A stretch of 32,537 bases of DNA from an uncultured Oceanobacter sp. (GCA_913061185.1 CAJXTI010000044.1:1-32537); one strand, 5' to 3'. Shown: positions 22,090 through 32,410, numbered from the stretch's first letter. Made by a program: numbers and translations. Notes: generated from the letters alone by a model not told the origin.

Positions 22090-22980
22090 CTAGTCTGCGG
22101 TCCTCGCCTTTTTTTGCCCGTCTCCCAGAAACTCACGAATCGCCCGAAGCTGATCTCTCGCCATTAATGCTGGCGCATGGCCAATCCCCGGGAATTCCAC
22201 CAGCGTCACGTTTGCCTGGGCGGCCATGGTGCGCGCTGTTTCCGCTAACAGCAGATCAGAATCACCACCACGAATCAGCAGTGTATCGATCCTGACGTTT
22301 TGCCAGATGGCTGACAAATCAACATCGGTCAGTGGAACCCCAGAAAATGCTTCAGCAATCGCAGGGTCGTATCGCAACCGGTAACGACCGGCGTGAGGCT
22401 CGGCGCTGTAACGCGCCAGATGTTGCCACTGGTCATCGGTGAGCGGGCCAAACGAACTGGCAATGTCGCGCAGGTAGACTTCTACCGCCGCCAGATCGGC
22501 AAACTCAGTGCCCTTGCCGACATAGCCGGACAGGCGTTCCAGCGATGCCTTGGGAATAAAAAAGCCGACGTCATTAATCACCAGCTTGCGCAGCGGACAA
22601 ACCGGTTGGGCAGCCAGCATCATGCCGATCAGGCCACCCATGGAGGTGCCCACCCAGTCGAATTCTGTCACCTGGTATTTCAGCGCCAGGTGCTGCAGGC
22701 ATTGCTGCAGCTGGCCGACATACAGCGGATAGCCGTAAAGCTCAGGGTTCTGGAGCCGTTCACTGTCGCCTCGGCCGGCCACATCCGGGCAAATAACCCG
22801 GTAATGTTCGGTGAGCGCCTGTGCCAGCACGTCAAAGTCACGTGCGTTACGGGTAAGCCCGTGTACGCACACCAGCAGTGGAGCATGTGGACGAGCAGAC
22901 GGCCAGAACAGGTAGCTGCCCTGGTGTGGGCCTTCGGCGGTCTGGTATTGGTAGAAACAACATTGGGCTTGCTGACTCAT
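22090..22980 (-). CDS. Alpha/beta hydrolase
   Basis: A 296-residue cytosolic alpha/beta-hydrolase. Nucleophile Ser 113 in GTSMGG, acid Asp 242 in RGGDSDLL, His 268 in GIGHAP; the oxyanion region is CVHGLTRNARDFD. GAGGAAG precedes the ATG. It lies 42 bp downstream of the SPOR gene on the same strand, away from the catabolic island's promoters and on the far side of the porin, and has its own terminator. It is more likely a chromosomal housekeeping esterase or lactonase than part of the island, although a pathway role cannot be excluded. Confidence 0.85.
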   Translation of the reverse strand: MSQQAQCCFYQYQTAEGPHQGSYLFWPSARPHAPLLVCVHGLTRNARDFDVLAQALTEHYRVICPDVAGRGDSERLQNPELYGYPLYVGQLQQCLQHLALKYQVTEFDWVGTSMGGLIGMMLAAQPVCPLRKLVINDVGFFIPKASLERLSGYVGKGTEFADLAAVEVYLRDIASSFGPLTDDQWQHLARYSAEPHAGRYRLRYDPAIAEAFSGVPLTDVDLSAIWQNVRIDTLLIRGGDSDLLLAETARTMAAQANVTLVEFPGIGHAPALMARDQLRAIREFLGDGQKKARTAD

Positions 22981-23022
22981 AAGAACTTCCTCGCCATGAC
23001 CGTCAGCAACCCGGAGGCAAGA

Positions 23023-23601
23023 CTATTGCTGAGTACCGGAAGCTGCTGGCAGCGGGTTTTTTATCAATAATGGACTGATGTTGTTACTGACCAGGATATC
23101 CTGCGCCTTGTTCAATTTTGAGCGATTGGAAAAGGGGCCGACAAACACCCGATACCAGGTGCCACTGTTAATACTGGCTTCAACCGAGTAGGCATTCATG
23201 CCCAGTAACAGCAGGTTGGCCCGCATTTCATCGGCATCATCACCATTACGGAAAGAGCCGACCTGAAGCAAGTACTCATAGTTGACGGTGGCATCTTTTG
23301 GGGTCGAGACATAGGCGTCGACTTCCGGCGCATCTACTTTCTGCTGTTCCAGCAAACGATAAAAATCATAGGCTGGTTTGCCCGCTTCTCGCAGCGCCTG
23401 GTTTTTCACAGTATCTGCAACGCTGGCTTTTGCCCGCTCGATACCCTGTTGCAATGCCTGGCGGGCATCGCCCTTGACCGCTCCCAGCTCGTCACTGGCA
23501 GGCAGGGTACTGAGATAAATGACAAATCCGGCAAAGGCGATGGCCAGTGTTGGCGTGGTGATCCATACCCAACCGGGAATACGACTGGAACTGTCGGACA
23601 T
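23023..23601 (-). CDS. SPOR-domain membrane protein (FtsN-like)
   Basis: A 192-residue bitopic protein: short cytoplasmic N-terminus, one membrane segment (about 11-31, WVWITTPTLAIAFAGFVIYL), a helical linker, and a C-terminal SPOR domain (from about residue 108: YEYLLQVGSFRNGDDADEMRAN to PLLIKNP) that binds denuded peptidoglycan at the septum. In many gammaproteobacteria a similar SPOR/FtsN-like gene follows argS, as here (67 bp gap). It is shorter than E. coli FtsN (319 aa), so it may be a divergent FtsN or another SPOR protein. hslVU, often next in that cluster, is absent; an unrelated hydrolase follows. Confidence 0.85.
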   Translation of the reverse strand: MSDSSSRIPGWVWITTPTLAIAFAGFVIYLSTLPASDELGAVKGDARQALQQGIERAKASVADTVKNQALREAGKPAYDFYRLLEQQKVDAPEVDAYVSTPKDATVNYEYLLQVGSFRNGDDADEMRANLLLLGMNAYSVEASINSGTWYRVFVGPFSNRSKLNKAQDILVSNNISPLLIKNPLPAASGTQQ

Positions 23602-23668
23602 AAACCTTTCATCCTGATAAATGGTTGATGGCGGCAGGCAGCTTCACCCACCGCGGTGACAAGTGGCT

Positions 23669-25354
23669 TTACATCACGTCCGGAGCGCTCACACCCAACA
23701 AATACAATCCGTTGGCAATCACCTGGCGGACAGCTTCTGCCAGAGTCAGACGACCGTTACGCAAACCATCGTCGTCCACCAGGGTTTTTTCGGAGTTGTA
23801 ATAGGTGTGAAAATCCGCCGCCAGATCCTTGAGGTAGTTAGCAATCTGATGCGGCTCGTTGGCAGCACCTGCCACCTTGACCACTTCCGGAAAGCGCCCC
23901 AACTTCACGATCAGTTCTTTCTCGGAATCCAGCTGCAGATGCTCCAGAGCTGCCAGGCCAATTGCCGCATCCCAGTTCAGTCCCGATTCCGCCAGCTTGC
24001 GGAAAATGGAACAGACGCGGGCATGGGCATATTGAATATAGTACACCGGGTTATCCGATGACTGTTCACGCGCCAAGTCGATATCAAAGGTCAGCTGACT
24101 ATCCGCTTTGCGCGCCGCGAGGAAATAACGGGTGGCGTCACGACCTACTTCGTCAATCAGATCACGCAGGGTGACGTAGCTACCGGCGCGTTTGGAGATT
24201 TTCACCTCTTCGCCACCACGCATTACGGTAACCATCTGGTGTAACACATAGTCAGGCCAGCCTTGGGGAATACCCACAGCCAGCGCCTGCAAACCGGCCC
24301 GCACGCGAGTGATGGTACTGTGATGATCAGCTCCCTGTTCATTCACGACCCGTTCAAAACCGCGCTGCCATTTATCCAGGTGATAGGCCACATCCGGTAC
24401 AAAGTAGGTAAAACCACCGTCAGACTTGCGCATCACACGATCTTTATCGTCGCCGAACTCGGTGGTTTTCAGCCACAGGGCACCGCCATCCTCATAGGTG
24501 TAACCACTAGCCATCAGGCGTTGTACCACGTCGTCGACCTTGCCTTCACTGTACAGCGAGGATTCCAGAAAATAGACATCAAAATCAACTGCGAAGGCTT
24601 TCAGATCCAGATCCTGCTCACGGCGCAAATACGCCACCGCGAAATGCCGAATGGCGTCAAGATCATCCACGTCTTTGGCACCGGTGTAGCTCTGGTCAGC
24701 AGACTCTACTGTGACTCCAGCCATATAATCGTTCGCCAGATCAACAATATAGTCGCCACGGTAGCCGTTCTCTGGCCAACCGGCGTCGTCCGGTGTCATC
24801 CCCTTGCAACGTGCTTGTACCGACAGCGCCAGATTGCTGATCTGGGCACCGGCATCGTTGTAATAAAACTCGCGGGTCACTTCCCAGCCGTTGGCATCCA
24901 GCAACCGACAGATACAGTCGCCGACCGCTGCACCACGGCCATGGCCAATATGCAGCGGCCCGGTCGGGTTGGCCGACACAAACTCGACCTGTACCTTTTT
25001 ACCGGCACCGGAATCATTCCGGCCATAACGGGCACCGGCATCCAGCACGGCCTTGACCAGATGACTGGTTGACGCCTGGCTGAGGTAAAAATTGATAAAT
25101 CCGGGGCCTGCGATTTCAACCTTCTCGATCAGCGCCGTGGCGGGTAGTGCATCCACCAGTAACTGCGCCAGCTCACGGGGTTTTTTGCCCGCTGACTTGG
25201 CCAGGGTCAAGGCCAGATTCGTTGCCAGGTCTCCGTGCGCCTTGTCACGGGTGTTATCGATCTGGATACGCGCCTCGTATTCGGCAGGTAACACCTGTTG
25301 TTCTTTCAGACAAGAAATGGCGACGGACAGCAGCTCGGCAATTTGCGGTTTCAT
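23669..25354 (-). CDS. argS: Arginyl-tRNA synthetase
   Basis: Charges tRNA-Arg with arginine in the cytoplasm. The class I signature appears as [14 protein letters not shown], the ArgS N-terminal additional domain is present, the KMSKS loop region reads [16 protein letters not shown], and the anticodon-binding C-terminus ends [13 protein letters not shown]. With the start at ATG 25352-25354 (MKPQIAELL) the length is 561, close to E. coli ArgS (577); an upstream in-frame extension of 32 codons lacks family similarity. The Shine-Dalgarno site is weak. It is divergent from ilvD across the DnaA-box region and followed by the SPOR gene. Confidence 0.97.
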   Translation of the reverse strand: MKPQIAELLSVAISCLKEQQVLPAEYEARIQIDNTRDKAHGDLATNLALTLAKSAGKKPRELAQLLVDALPATALIEKVEIAGPGFINFYLSQASTSHLVKAVLDAGARYGRNDSGAGKKVQVEFVSANPTGPLHIGHGRGAAVGDCICRLLDANGWEVTREFYYNDAGAQISNLALSVQARCKGMTPDDAGWPENGYRGDYIVDLANDYMAGVTVESADQSYTGAKDVDDLDAIRHFAVAYLRREQDLDLKAFAVDFDVYFLESSLYSEGKVDDVVQRLMASGYTYEDGGALWLKTTEFGDDKDRVMRKSDGGFTYFVPDVAYHLDKWQRGFERVVNEQGADHHSTITRVRAGLQALAVGIPQGWPDYVLHQMVTVMRGGEEVKISKRAGSYVTLRDLIDEVGRDATRYFLAARKADSQLTFDIDLAREQSSDNPVYYIQYAHARVCSIFRKLAESGLNWDAAIGLAALEHLQLDSEKELIVKLGRFPEVVKVAGAANEPHQIANYLKDLAADFHTYYNSEKTLVDDDGLRNGRLTLAEAVRQVIANGLYLLGVSAPDVM

Positions 25355-26093
25355 AAGCAGGGGATCAGATTGGTATCGATTGACAGGAAAGGAACCTGAG
25401 TATCTCAAATTCAGCGCTCCGGGTGAAGGATAGGGCTGCACCCAGTACAAAAACCCGATGATTTGTTCAGTGACTAAAACGCACCGTCAGAATACATCCG
25501 ATCAAGTGACCGCCGTTTTCCGTCCGTTTTCTCTGGAAGCCGCCACCAAAAGAAGTTATCCATCTATCTATTCACACACTTATCCACACATCGATCGCGC
25601 CATTGCAATTTGTTATCCACATCACAGAACGTCAAGGGACACCGGTCATTGTTTACCCTCCAACGAACATAAAAGATGTGCTTTTCCTGACAAGCAGCCG
25701 AAGGATTCGTGAAACACTCTATAACTCGATGATTTGTTAATATTTTTTTGGTCTTTAGAGAATCTTTGGCATGAAATCACAAAGGTTGTTTTTTGAACAA
25801 CTCAACCAACCTCTAACAACGACAGGGGAGTCCGCTGGTTACCCCAAAGTTATCCCAGCTTTTATCCACAGAAACATGGGATAAGTCCACCTTATTCACA
25901 CCTACGGATTTCCCTACTACTCAGCAACAAGATGACACCAATCGTTCGCCAAGATCACTGCGTTGTGAGCGGCCTTTTGCTAAACTACGTGCCTTTCACG
26001 CATCCGGGCAGCGCTTGTCGCCAACCCGAAGCGCATAAAATAGCCGTACTGCCAGCCGCTGCGGCAGGATCTACGAATAAAGAGAGAGACACC
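25355..26093. other. Long argS-ilvD intergenic region
   Basis: A 739-bp divergent gap, far longer than two promoters require. The left two thirds carry multiple DnaA boxes and an AT-rich tract (25726-25800). The right part (25930-26093) should contain the ilvD promoter and leader, but I see only weak hexamers (for example TTGTCG at 26015 with TAAAAT at 26036, spacing 15). Short reading frames here have no ribosome sites. Confidence 0.7.
25556..25900 (+). other. Cluster of DnaA boxes, candidate replication origin or DnaA-binding locus
   Basis: Three perfect consensus DnaA boxes TTATCCACA at 25580-25588, 25613-25621 and 25862-25870, and TTATTCACA at 25892-25900. Near matches: TTATCCATC at 25556, CTATTCACA at 25568, TTATCCCAG at 25850, and TTATCCCAT on the minus strand at 25876-25884. 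All but the last point the same way. Between the two groups lies an AT-rich stretch (TTGTTAATATTTTTTTGG from 25734) that could act as an unwinding element. Flanking genes diverge from the region, as around bacterial origins. No dnaA, rpmH or mnmG gene is in the window, so its status as oriC is unproven; a DnaA titration site (datA-like) or DnaA-regulated promoter is the alternative. Confidence 0.5.
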
Positions 26094-27929
26094 ATGCCTG
26101 AGTACCGCTCCAAGACCTCAACCGCAGGTCGTAATATGGCGGGTGCCCGTGCCCTGTGGCGCGCCACCGGAATGAAAGACGACGATTTCCATAAGCCGAT
26201 CATCGCCGTCGCCAACTCTTTTACCCAGTTTGTTCCGGGCCATGTACATCTGAAGGACATGGGGCAGCTGGTCGCGCGTGAAATCGAAAAAGCCGGTGGT
26301 GTCGCCAAAGAGTTCAACACCATTGCCGTGGATGACGGTATCGCCATGGGGCACGACGGCATGCTCTACAGTTTGCCCAGCCGCGAAATCATTGCCGATT
26401 CGGTCGAATATATGGTCAATGCCCACTGTGCCGACGCGCTGGTGTGTATCTCCAACTGCGACAAAATCACACCGGGAATGCTGATGGCTGCGTTGCGCCT
26501 GAATATTCCGGTAGTGTTTGTCTCTGGCGGTCCGATGGAAGCCGGTAAAACCAAGCTGTCGGAACACAAGCTGGATCTGGTTGATGCCATGGTCATCGCC
26601 GCCGATGATTCGGCCTCCGATGAAAAAGTCGCCGAATACGAACGCAGCGCCTGCCCAACCTGTGGTTCCTGCTCTGGAATGTTCACCGCCAACTCCATGA
26701 ACTGCCTGACCGAAGCCATTGGTCTGTCGTTGCCTGGTAACGGTACGGTACTGGCGACTCACTCTGACCGTGAAGAGTTGTTCCTCGAAGCGGCGCGTCT
26801 GATCGTGAAAAATTCCAAGCGTTATTATGAAGAAAACGATGAATCGGTGCTGCCGCGTTCCATCGCCGGCTTTAAAGCGTTCGAGAATGCCATCACGCTG
26901 GATATCGTCATGGGTGGTTCAACCAATACCATTCTGCATCTGCTGGCGGCGGCCCAGGAAGCCGAAGTGGACTTCGATCTGAAAGACATCGACCGTATGT
27001 CCCGTGTCGTGCCGCAGCTGTGTAAAGTGGCGCCGAACTCACCGAAATATCATATCGAAGATGTCCACCGGGCCGGTGGCATTATGGGTATCCTGGGCGA
27101 AATCGAACGCGCCGGTCTGCTGCACGCCGACCTGCCCACCGTACACAGCGCGACCATGCTTGAGGCGCTGGATAAGTGGGACATCATGCGCAATCCGACG
27201 CCAGAAGTGCTGGAGTTTTATAAAGCAGGTCCGGCCGGAATTCCGACCCAGACCGCGTTCAGCCAGAGCACCCGCTGGCCAACGCTGGATGGTGATCGCG
27301 CCAACGGCTGTATTCGTAATCTCGAAAACGCCTACTCCACAGAAGGTGGGCTGGCGGTTCTGTACGGCAATATCGCCCTCGACGGCTGCGTGGTAAAAAC
27401 CGCTGGTGTTGATGATTCCATTCTGTTGTTTAACGGCAAGGCGAAAATTTTTGAGTCTCAGGACAGCGCGGTAAAAGGCATTCTGGCCGACGAAGTGGTC
27501 GCCGGTGATGTCGTCATCATCCGCTACGAAGGTCCGAAAGGCGGTCCCGGCATGCAAGAAATGCTGTACCCGACCTCTTACCTTAAATCAAAAGGATTGG
27601 GCAAAGACTGTGCACTGCTGACGGATGGTCGCTTCTCCGGTGGCACCTCCGGTCTGTCGATTGGTCATGCCTCTCCGGAAGCCGCTGCCGGCGGTGCGAT
27701 TGGTCTGCTGCAAGATGGCGATCCGATTACCATCGACATTCCGAACCGTACGATTAACGTGATGATCGATGACGCCGAACTGGCTGCCCGTCGCACAGCG
27801 CAGGATGCCAACGGCTGGAAACCGGTGGAGCAGCGTCCACGTAAAGTCAGCACTGCACTGAAGGTATATGCCAAGTTCGCTACCAGCGCCGATAAAGGTG
27901 CCGTGCGCGACAAATCGTTACTCGATTAA
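26094..27929 (+). CDS. ilvD: Dihydroxy-acid dehydratase
   Basis: Dehydrates 2,3-dihydroxyisovalerate and 2,3-dihydroxy-3-methylvalerate to the keto acids of valine and isoleucine synthesis; a cytosolic Fe-S enzyme. The start is ATG 26094 ([10 protein letters not shown]) with AGAGAGAG upstream, giving 611 residues (E. coli IlvD 616). Cluster and substrate motifs are intact: [11 protein letters not shown] with Cys, [18 protein letters not shown], and the C-terminal [22 protein letters not shown] region. A long in-frame upstream extension to 25932 is not credible. It is transcribed alone, ending in a strong terminator. Confidence 0.97.
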   Translation: MPEYRSKTSTAGRNMAGARALWRATGMKDDDFHKPIIAVANSFTQFVPGHVHLKDMGQLVAREIEKAGGVAKEFNTIAVDDGIAMGHDGMLYSLPSREIIADSVEYMVNAHCADALVCISNCDKITPGMLMAALRLNIPVVFVSGGPMEAGKTKLSEHKLDLVDAMVIAADDSASDEKVAEYERSACPTCGSCSGMFTANSMNCLTEAIGLSLPGNGTVLATHSDREELFLEAARLIVKNSKRYYEENDESVLPRSIAGFKAFENAITLDIVMGGSTNTILHLLAAAQEAEVDFDLKDIDRMSRVVPQLCKVAPNSPKYHIEDVHRAGGIMGILGEIERAGLLHADLPTVHSATMLEALDKWDIMRNPTPEVLEFYKAGPAGIPTQTAFSQSTRWPTLDGDRANGCIRNLENAYSTEGGLAVLYGNIALDGCVVKTAGVDDSILLFNGKAKIFESQDSAVKGILADEVVAGDVVIIRYEGPKGGPGMQEMLYPTSYLKSKGLGKDCALLTDGRFSGGTSGLSIGHASPEAAAGGAIGLLQDGDPITIDIPNRTINVMIDDAELAARRTAQDANGWKPVEQRPRKVSTALKVYAKFATSADKGAVRDKSLLD

Positions 27930-27970
27930 CGCCAGAAATTGAGAACCCGTCAGACGATAGCCAGTCTGAT

Positions 27971-28000
27971 CTTTCAGCACACTGACGTGTGACCTGAAAG
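27971..28000 (+). other. Hairpin upstream of the ilvD terminator
   Basis: CTTTCAG-CACAC-TGAC-GTGTG-(AC)-CTGAAAG forms a stem of about 12 bp with a 2-nt bulge. It directly precedes the terminator stem and may protect the mRNA 3' end. Confidence 0.5.
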
Positions 28001-28002
28001 CG

Positions 28003-28040
28003 GCGCTGTTTCACCGTCAGTGAGACAGCGCTTTTTTTTT
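28003..28040 (+). terminator. Intrinsic terminator of ilvD
   Basis: GCGCTGTTTCAC/GTGAGACAGCGC, a 12-bp stem with one G-U pair and a 5-nt loop, followed by nine T. It lies 20 bp before the next gene's start. Confidence 0.93.
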
Positions 28041-28059
28041 GCACTAACAGGATCTCTAT

Positions 28060-29124
28060 ATGTTCTCCATGCTCCGGCATAGCACTTTCCTGCCTATTCT
28101 GCTGGCCCTGCTGCTGGCATCAGGCTGTGCCAGCAAACATATCGCTAACGAAGAAGCCTTCGACGACCTCGCTGCACGCAAGGCAGAAGCCTTTACCGGC
28201 GATACGGATTCCGCACTCGACAAGGCGGAAGATGCGTTGATCACGGCGAGAAATGAAAATATTGCCCTGTATTCTCCGCTGCACTGGCAACAGATGAACG
28301 AGTCCATCAAAACGGCACGTAAGGATGACCTGGCCGGAAAAAACCAACAAGCTATCGAAGCCGCCGCCTGGACGCTAACACTGTTTGAAAGCGCTATGAC
28401 CAACAAACAGAAAGTTGAAGACAGGCTATCGGTACTACTGGTGCAGAAACAGACACTGGAAGAAATCAAGGCCAACAAGGTATTACCAGCCGCCTATCAG
28501 AAGCAGTTCGAGCAAATCAAAGCGTTGGCACAACGTATTGAAGCGGGCCGCGATGGCAATATGAACGACGATATTAGTGATCTGCTTGAAGACATGCAGG
28601 CATTGGAGCGTGACACCATGCTCGAGCTGCACTGGCGTCCCGCCCGAAAAACCCTTGATAAGGCCGAAGATGAAGGTGTCGATGACTTTGCCGCCGATAC
28701 CTTTCGGGCAGCAGAAAAGCTAACTGAAGAAGCCAGAGATACTATCAGTGACCAATACCCCAATCGGGTTTTGTCGGAACAGATCGGCAAACGGGCACTG
28801 CGAGCGGCACAACATGCGCTTTATATCGGCCGTGAAGCCGAAAAAATCATCAATATGGATATCGATGACGCAGAGCAGGCTGCTCTGCGCTTCGAGGATT
28901 ACCTGCATCAGTTAGCCGAAGCGCTTAACGCTGGCGACCTTCGCAATATGGCCTTTATCGATCAGACTCTGGCACTGGTACAGAAAGCCAACGAACTGTC
29001 AGTTAATATCAAGGCTCCGCTGGAAAAGAGAATCCAGGAACTCACCAGCCGTCTGCATACGTTGGAATCTGAGGCGTCGGTACCAGTACCAGCCACCTCA
29101 AAACCAAAACTCTCGCAACCCTGA
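28060..29124 (+). CDS. Alpha-helical lipoprotein of unknown function
   Basis: A 354-residue lipoprotein: signal peptide with lipobox LLASGC, Cys 23 lipidated, so probably anchored to the outer or inner membrane on the periplasmic side. The residue after Cys is Ala, not Asp, which favours outer-membrane sorting. The rest is almost wholly helical and charged, with repeated Ala/Glu/Lys-rich segments (LDKAEDALITARNE, LDKAEDEGVDDF, ALRAAQHALYIGREAEKI) resembling the DUF4398-type helical repeats of envelope lipoproteins. It ends in a short Pro/Ser-rich tail. AGGA is 7 nt before the ATG. A structural or scaffold role in the envelope is a guess. Confidence 0.8.
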   Translation: MFSMLRHSTFLPILLALLLASGCASKHIANEEAFDDLAARKAEAFTGDTDSALDKAEDALITARNENIALYSPLHWQQMNESIKTARKDDLAGKNQQAIEAAAWTLTLFESAMTNKQKVEDRLSVLLVQKQTLEEIKANKVLPAAYQKQFEQIKALAQRIEAGRDGNMNDDISDLLEDMQALERDTMLELHWRPARKTLDKAEDEGVDDFAADTFRAAEKLTEEARDTISDQYPNRVLSEQIGKRALRAAQHALYIGREAEKIINMDIDDAEQAALRFEDYLHQLAEALNAGDLRNMAFIDQTLALVQKANELSVNIKAPLEKRIQELTSRLHTLESEASVPVPATSKPKLSQP

Positions 29125-29130
29125 CAGCTG

Positions 29131-30567
29131 TCAGCCCGTCGTCATTGGCAGGATGATACTGCTGCCATCCGGTTGCGGTTGAAACAGCAACCGCTGATGG
29201 AATTCAGCCGGAATTTCATCAGCGTGGTGAGTGACATACAGCATCGTCATACGCTGCTGACTCACCAAACGATTGATAAACGCCAAGACCATCTGACGAC
29301 TTATATCATCCAGCCCCTGACAGGGTTCATCCAGAATCAGCAAAGCCGGTTGCTTGATCAGCGCCCGACCAATCAGCACCAGTCGCTGTTCACCGTATGA
29401 CAGGTGCTGCAGACTCTGGTTGGCCTTATGCCGAAGTCCCAGAATATCCAGCCACTGCAACGCCAGCTTTTTGTCATCATCCCGCACGGCTTTATACAAA
29501 CCGATACTGTCATGCAGGCCGGAAACCAGGGCACTGATGACATTGGTTGAAGCCCGGTATTGCCACTGCAACGAGGCAGATACCAGGCCGATATGCTTCT
29601 TTATATCCCAGATACTTTCACCCGAGCCACGCTGGATACCAAACAGCCGCAAGTTATTGCGGTAGCACTGCGGGTTATCCCCCGTCAACATTTGCAACAA
29701 ACTGGTTTTGCCACAACCATTAGGCCCCTGAACCGCCCAGTGCTGGCCCGGTGTAATTGTCCAGTCCAACTGATCAAACAGCACGCGGTCGTCGTAACCA
29801 ATATTACCCTGGGTCAGACAAACAAGAGGTTCATCTTCTGCGAGGATCAGTGGTGGAGCTGGCGGCGGCGGTAACTCGGGCAACTCACTGTCAAAATGGA
29901 TCAGGGCGTTAACCTCAGGCCGGGCCAGTACTTCTTGCCGAACACCTTGCGCCATAAGTTCAGCATTGTGCATAAACGCCACATGCGTTATCCAGTCCGG
30001 TAATTCATCCAGTCGATTGGCGACCCAGACAATGCGGATCCCTTTCGCTGCCAGATCATCCAGCCACTCCCTGATGTAGTCACGGCTGTTCGCATCCAAA
30101 CCTTCATACGGCTCATCCAACACCAGTAAGTCGTGCTGCTGACGCAGCCGGTTAACCCACAAAACCTTGCGACTTTCACCCGTCGACAAGGATCTGAAGC
30201 CCTGGTCGAGTAAATGGCGAATTCCCAAACCATCAATAAGATCCGCGACATCCTCCAGCGGTGAAATCAGATCACGTACCAGCGTTCCCTTGTAGGCCAT
30301 GTCCGTAAGGTCACTTTCATCCACCTTGCGCTCGTGTTCAATCAGCTCGGCCTGAGCCTCCAGAGAGACATAAGCGACATTATCCCGCAGTGATTGTATG
30401 GTGCCATGACTCAGCTTGACCCGCCCTCCCAACAGACAGGACAGAACCGTTTTCCCGCTGCCGTTAGTTCCGGTAATCGCCCAGAACTGACCTTCGTCAA
30501 TCTGCCACTGATCAACAACCAGATAACGGCCATCGTGGAGCTTTGCGCGTATTGCTTCGAACTTCAT
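29131..30567 (-). CDS. modF: ModF-like double ABC ATPase
   Basis: A 478-residue soluble protein with two ABC nucleotide-binding domains and no membrane segments. Domain 1: Walker A GTNGSGKT, signature LSTGESRK, Walker B LLVLDEP. Domain 2: GPNGCGKT, LSYGEQRL, LLILDEP. Long stretches match E. coli ModF (490 aa) by eye, for example RGSGESIWDIKKHIGLVSAS and LQWLDILG. ModF is encoded beside the molybdate importer in E. coli but its role is unclear. Here no molybdate genes are nearby; it follows the HIT gene by 6 bp on the same strand, probably in one transcript. A Pro-rich linker (LPPPPAPP) joins the domains. Confidence 0.88.
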   Translation of the reverse strand: MKFEAIRAKLHDGRYLVVDQWQIDEGQFWAITGTNGSGKTVLSCLLGGRVKLSHGTIQSLRDNVAYVSLEAQAELIEHERKVDESDLTDMAYKGTLVRDLISPLEDVADLIDGLGIRHLLDQGFRSLSTGESRKVLWVNRLRQQHDLLVLDEPYEGLDANSRDYIREWLDDLAAKGIRIVWVANRLDELPDWITHVAFMHNAELMAQGVRQEVLARPEVNALIHFDSELPELPPPPAPPLILAEDEPLVCLTQGNIGYDDRVLFDQLDWTITPGQHWAVQGPNGCGKTSLLQMLTGDNPQCYRNNLRLFGIQRGSGESIWDIKKHIGLVSASLQWQYRASTNVISALVSGLHDSIGLYKAVRDDDKKLALQWLDILGLRHKANQSLQHLSYGEQRLVLIGRALIKQPALLILDEPCQGLDDISRQMVLAFINRLVSQQRMTMLYVTHHADEIPAEFHQRLLFQPQPDGSSIILPMTTG

Positions 30568-30573
30568 CTGTTA

Positions 30574-30930
<357 letters not shown>

Positions 30931-30979
30931 TCATTATCGGACACCTTACTGTACAGCCCGGCCTCTCTTCAATCCATCA

Positions 30980-32236
30980 TCAGTCGTCGTCGACGGATAC
31001 CACCTTGTTACGACCACTCAGTTTCGCGCGGTAGAGGCATTCATCCGCCACCGAAAACATTTGCTCAGCAGAACCACCGCTGGTCGTGCAAATACCGATG
31101 CTGACCGTAATCCGCAACAAATCGCCATCTTCGACATCAATAAGCAGCCCTTCAATGTGCCGTCGAAAGCCATCCATCAAGGCCGATGCCCGGCTGGAGT
31201 TTATACCGGGCATCAATATCGCAAACTCTTCACCCCCAACTCTGGCCGATAACAGCTGGGAGAAGGTCTGCAATAATTCAGCTGATAATGTTTTCAAAAC
31301 AATATCACCCGCCTGATGACCAAATTCATCATTGGTTTTCTTAAAAAAGTCGATATCGAGCAGCGCCATGCTGTTTTTTACATTATTGTATTTATCCAGT
31401 CGTTCATCAGCTTCTTTGGAAAAATAACGGCGATTAAACATGCCCGTCAGATAATCCTTGGATGCCTGCTCCTGTAGCTGAATGAAAGCTTCTGTCGCCA
31501 ACGTACTATTGGTAATACGGCAGGTAAATTCCTGATGATCAAATGGCTTTGGCAAAAAATCATCCGCACCGGACTTGATAAAATCTACCGTCAGCTGCTC
31601 ACGCCCGCAGTTAACACCAGAGATAGCAATAATACCTATCGGTCGTCCGCTGTATTTGTAACGTACCATCTGAACCAGCTCCAGACCATTCATGCCCGGA
31701 AGTTCATGCTCGACTACCATGATTCTGATTTCCGGGTTCTCTCCCAGATGCTCCAAAGCCTCTTCTGCGCTACTGGCTTCAATAATCGGATAACGATGGG
31801 TTTCCAGCATTCTGATCATGGTATTTCTGCAAACTTTTGAGTCGTCGACCACGAGAACAGGAAATAAGTGGTTGCGCTCGAGTCGCTCAAGCATCTTCAC
31901 CGCATACAGGTACCAATAGCGTCCATCCTTGGTTACATAGTCAGCAATACCGGATTGCAAAAACCGCTGCCGCGTTTCTTCATTATTACTGGCAGTCAGC
32001 ACGACACATGGGACACCAGCAGTCACGATAGCATCCACGGCTTCGCCGTTCGGTGCATCAGGCAAACACACATCAACCAGCGCAGCAGCTAGCGTCTGTC
32101 GATGTTGCTTCAAAAGATAGAGAGCATCCTGCAATGTCGATGCATAAACAACATGATCGCCAAGAGATTGCCGAATGATATGTTTGAGTATTTTGCTGAC
32201 GACAGGGTCGTCTTCAACAACCAGATAAGTTACCAC
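30980..32236 (-). CDS. Dual-receiver GGDEF protein (diguanylate cyclase)
   Basis: A 418-residue cytoplasmic signalling protein that should make cyclic di-GMP. GTG at 32234-32236 with GGGGAA upstream is the start; the longer frame to 32380 is not family-like. REC1 (about 3-118) has Asp 9/10, phosphoacceptor Asp 55 and Lys 103. REC2 (about 127-245) keeps Asp 131/132 and Lys 230 but has Glu 176 where the phosphoacceptor Asp should be. The GGDEF domain (about 260-415) has the active motif GGEEF (334-338); the RxxD inhibitory site expected just before it is absent (TFSQ). No partner kinase is in the window. Signal input is probably through REC1. Confidence 0.9.
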   Translation of the reverse strand: MVTYLVVEDDPVVSKILKHIIRQSLGDHVVYASTLQDALYLLKQHRQTLAAALVDVCLPDAPNGEAVDAIVTAGVPCVVLTASNNEETRQRFLQSGIADYVTKDGRYWYLYAVKMLERLERNHLFPVLVVDDSKVCRNTMIRMLETHRYPIIEASSAEEALEHLGENPEIRIMVVEHELPGMNGLELVQMVRYKYSGRPIGIIAISGVNCGREQLTVDFIKSGADDFLPKPFDHQEFTCRITNSTLATEAFIQLQEQASKDYLTGMFNRRYFSKEADERLDKYNNVKNSMALLDIDFFKKTNDEFGHQAGDIVLKTLSAELLQTFSQLLSARVGGEEFAILMPGINSSRASALMDGFRRHIEGLLIDVEDGDLLRITVSIGICTTSGGSAEQMFSVADECLYRAKLSGRNKVVSVDDD

Positions 32237-32287
32237 TGCTGTTCCCCGTAACACGTACAAAGACAGTGTAGTCAAGAATAAGACGTT

Positions 32288-32315
32288 GACGACAAAGGGA
32301 CGTTTTTTTGTCGTC
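32288..32315. repeat. Inverted repeat GACGACAAA / TTTGTCGTC
   Basis: Perfect 9-bp arms (32288-32296, 32307-32315) around a 10-bp centre, 52 bp upstream of the GGDEF start codon. It may be an operator or an mRNA leader hairpin. Confidence 0.6.
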
Positions 32316-32410
32316 GATTGCCTTAATTCATGACGCCTTTCCAAGCAGTAGGCAGGTTGAGAAGTATTCACGACTAACACCCAGCTGATATTTATGCGAA
32401 TTCAAAATAC

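Noticed and set aside
25458..25712. Possible 84-codon plus-strand gene inside the argS-ilvD gap
   Set aside because: No ribosome site, no recognisable motif, and it spans DnaA boxes in an evidently non-coding region.
25932..26093. N-terminal extension of IlvD
   Set aside because: The 54 extra residues have no family similarity, and the ATG at 26094 has a good ribosome site and gives the usual length.
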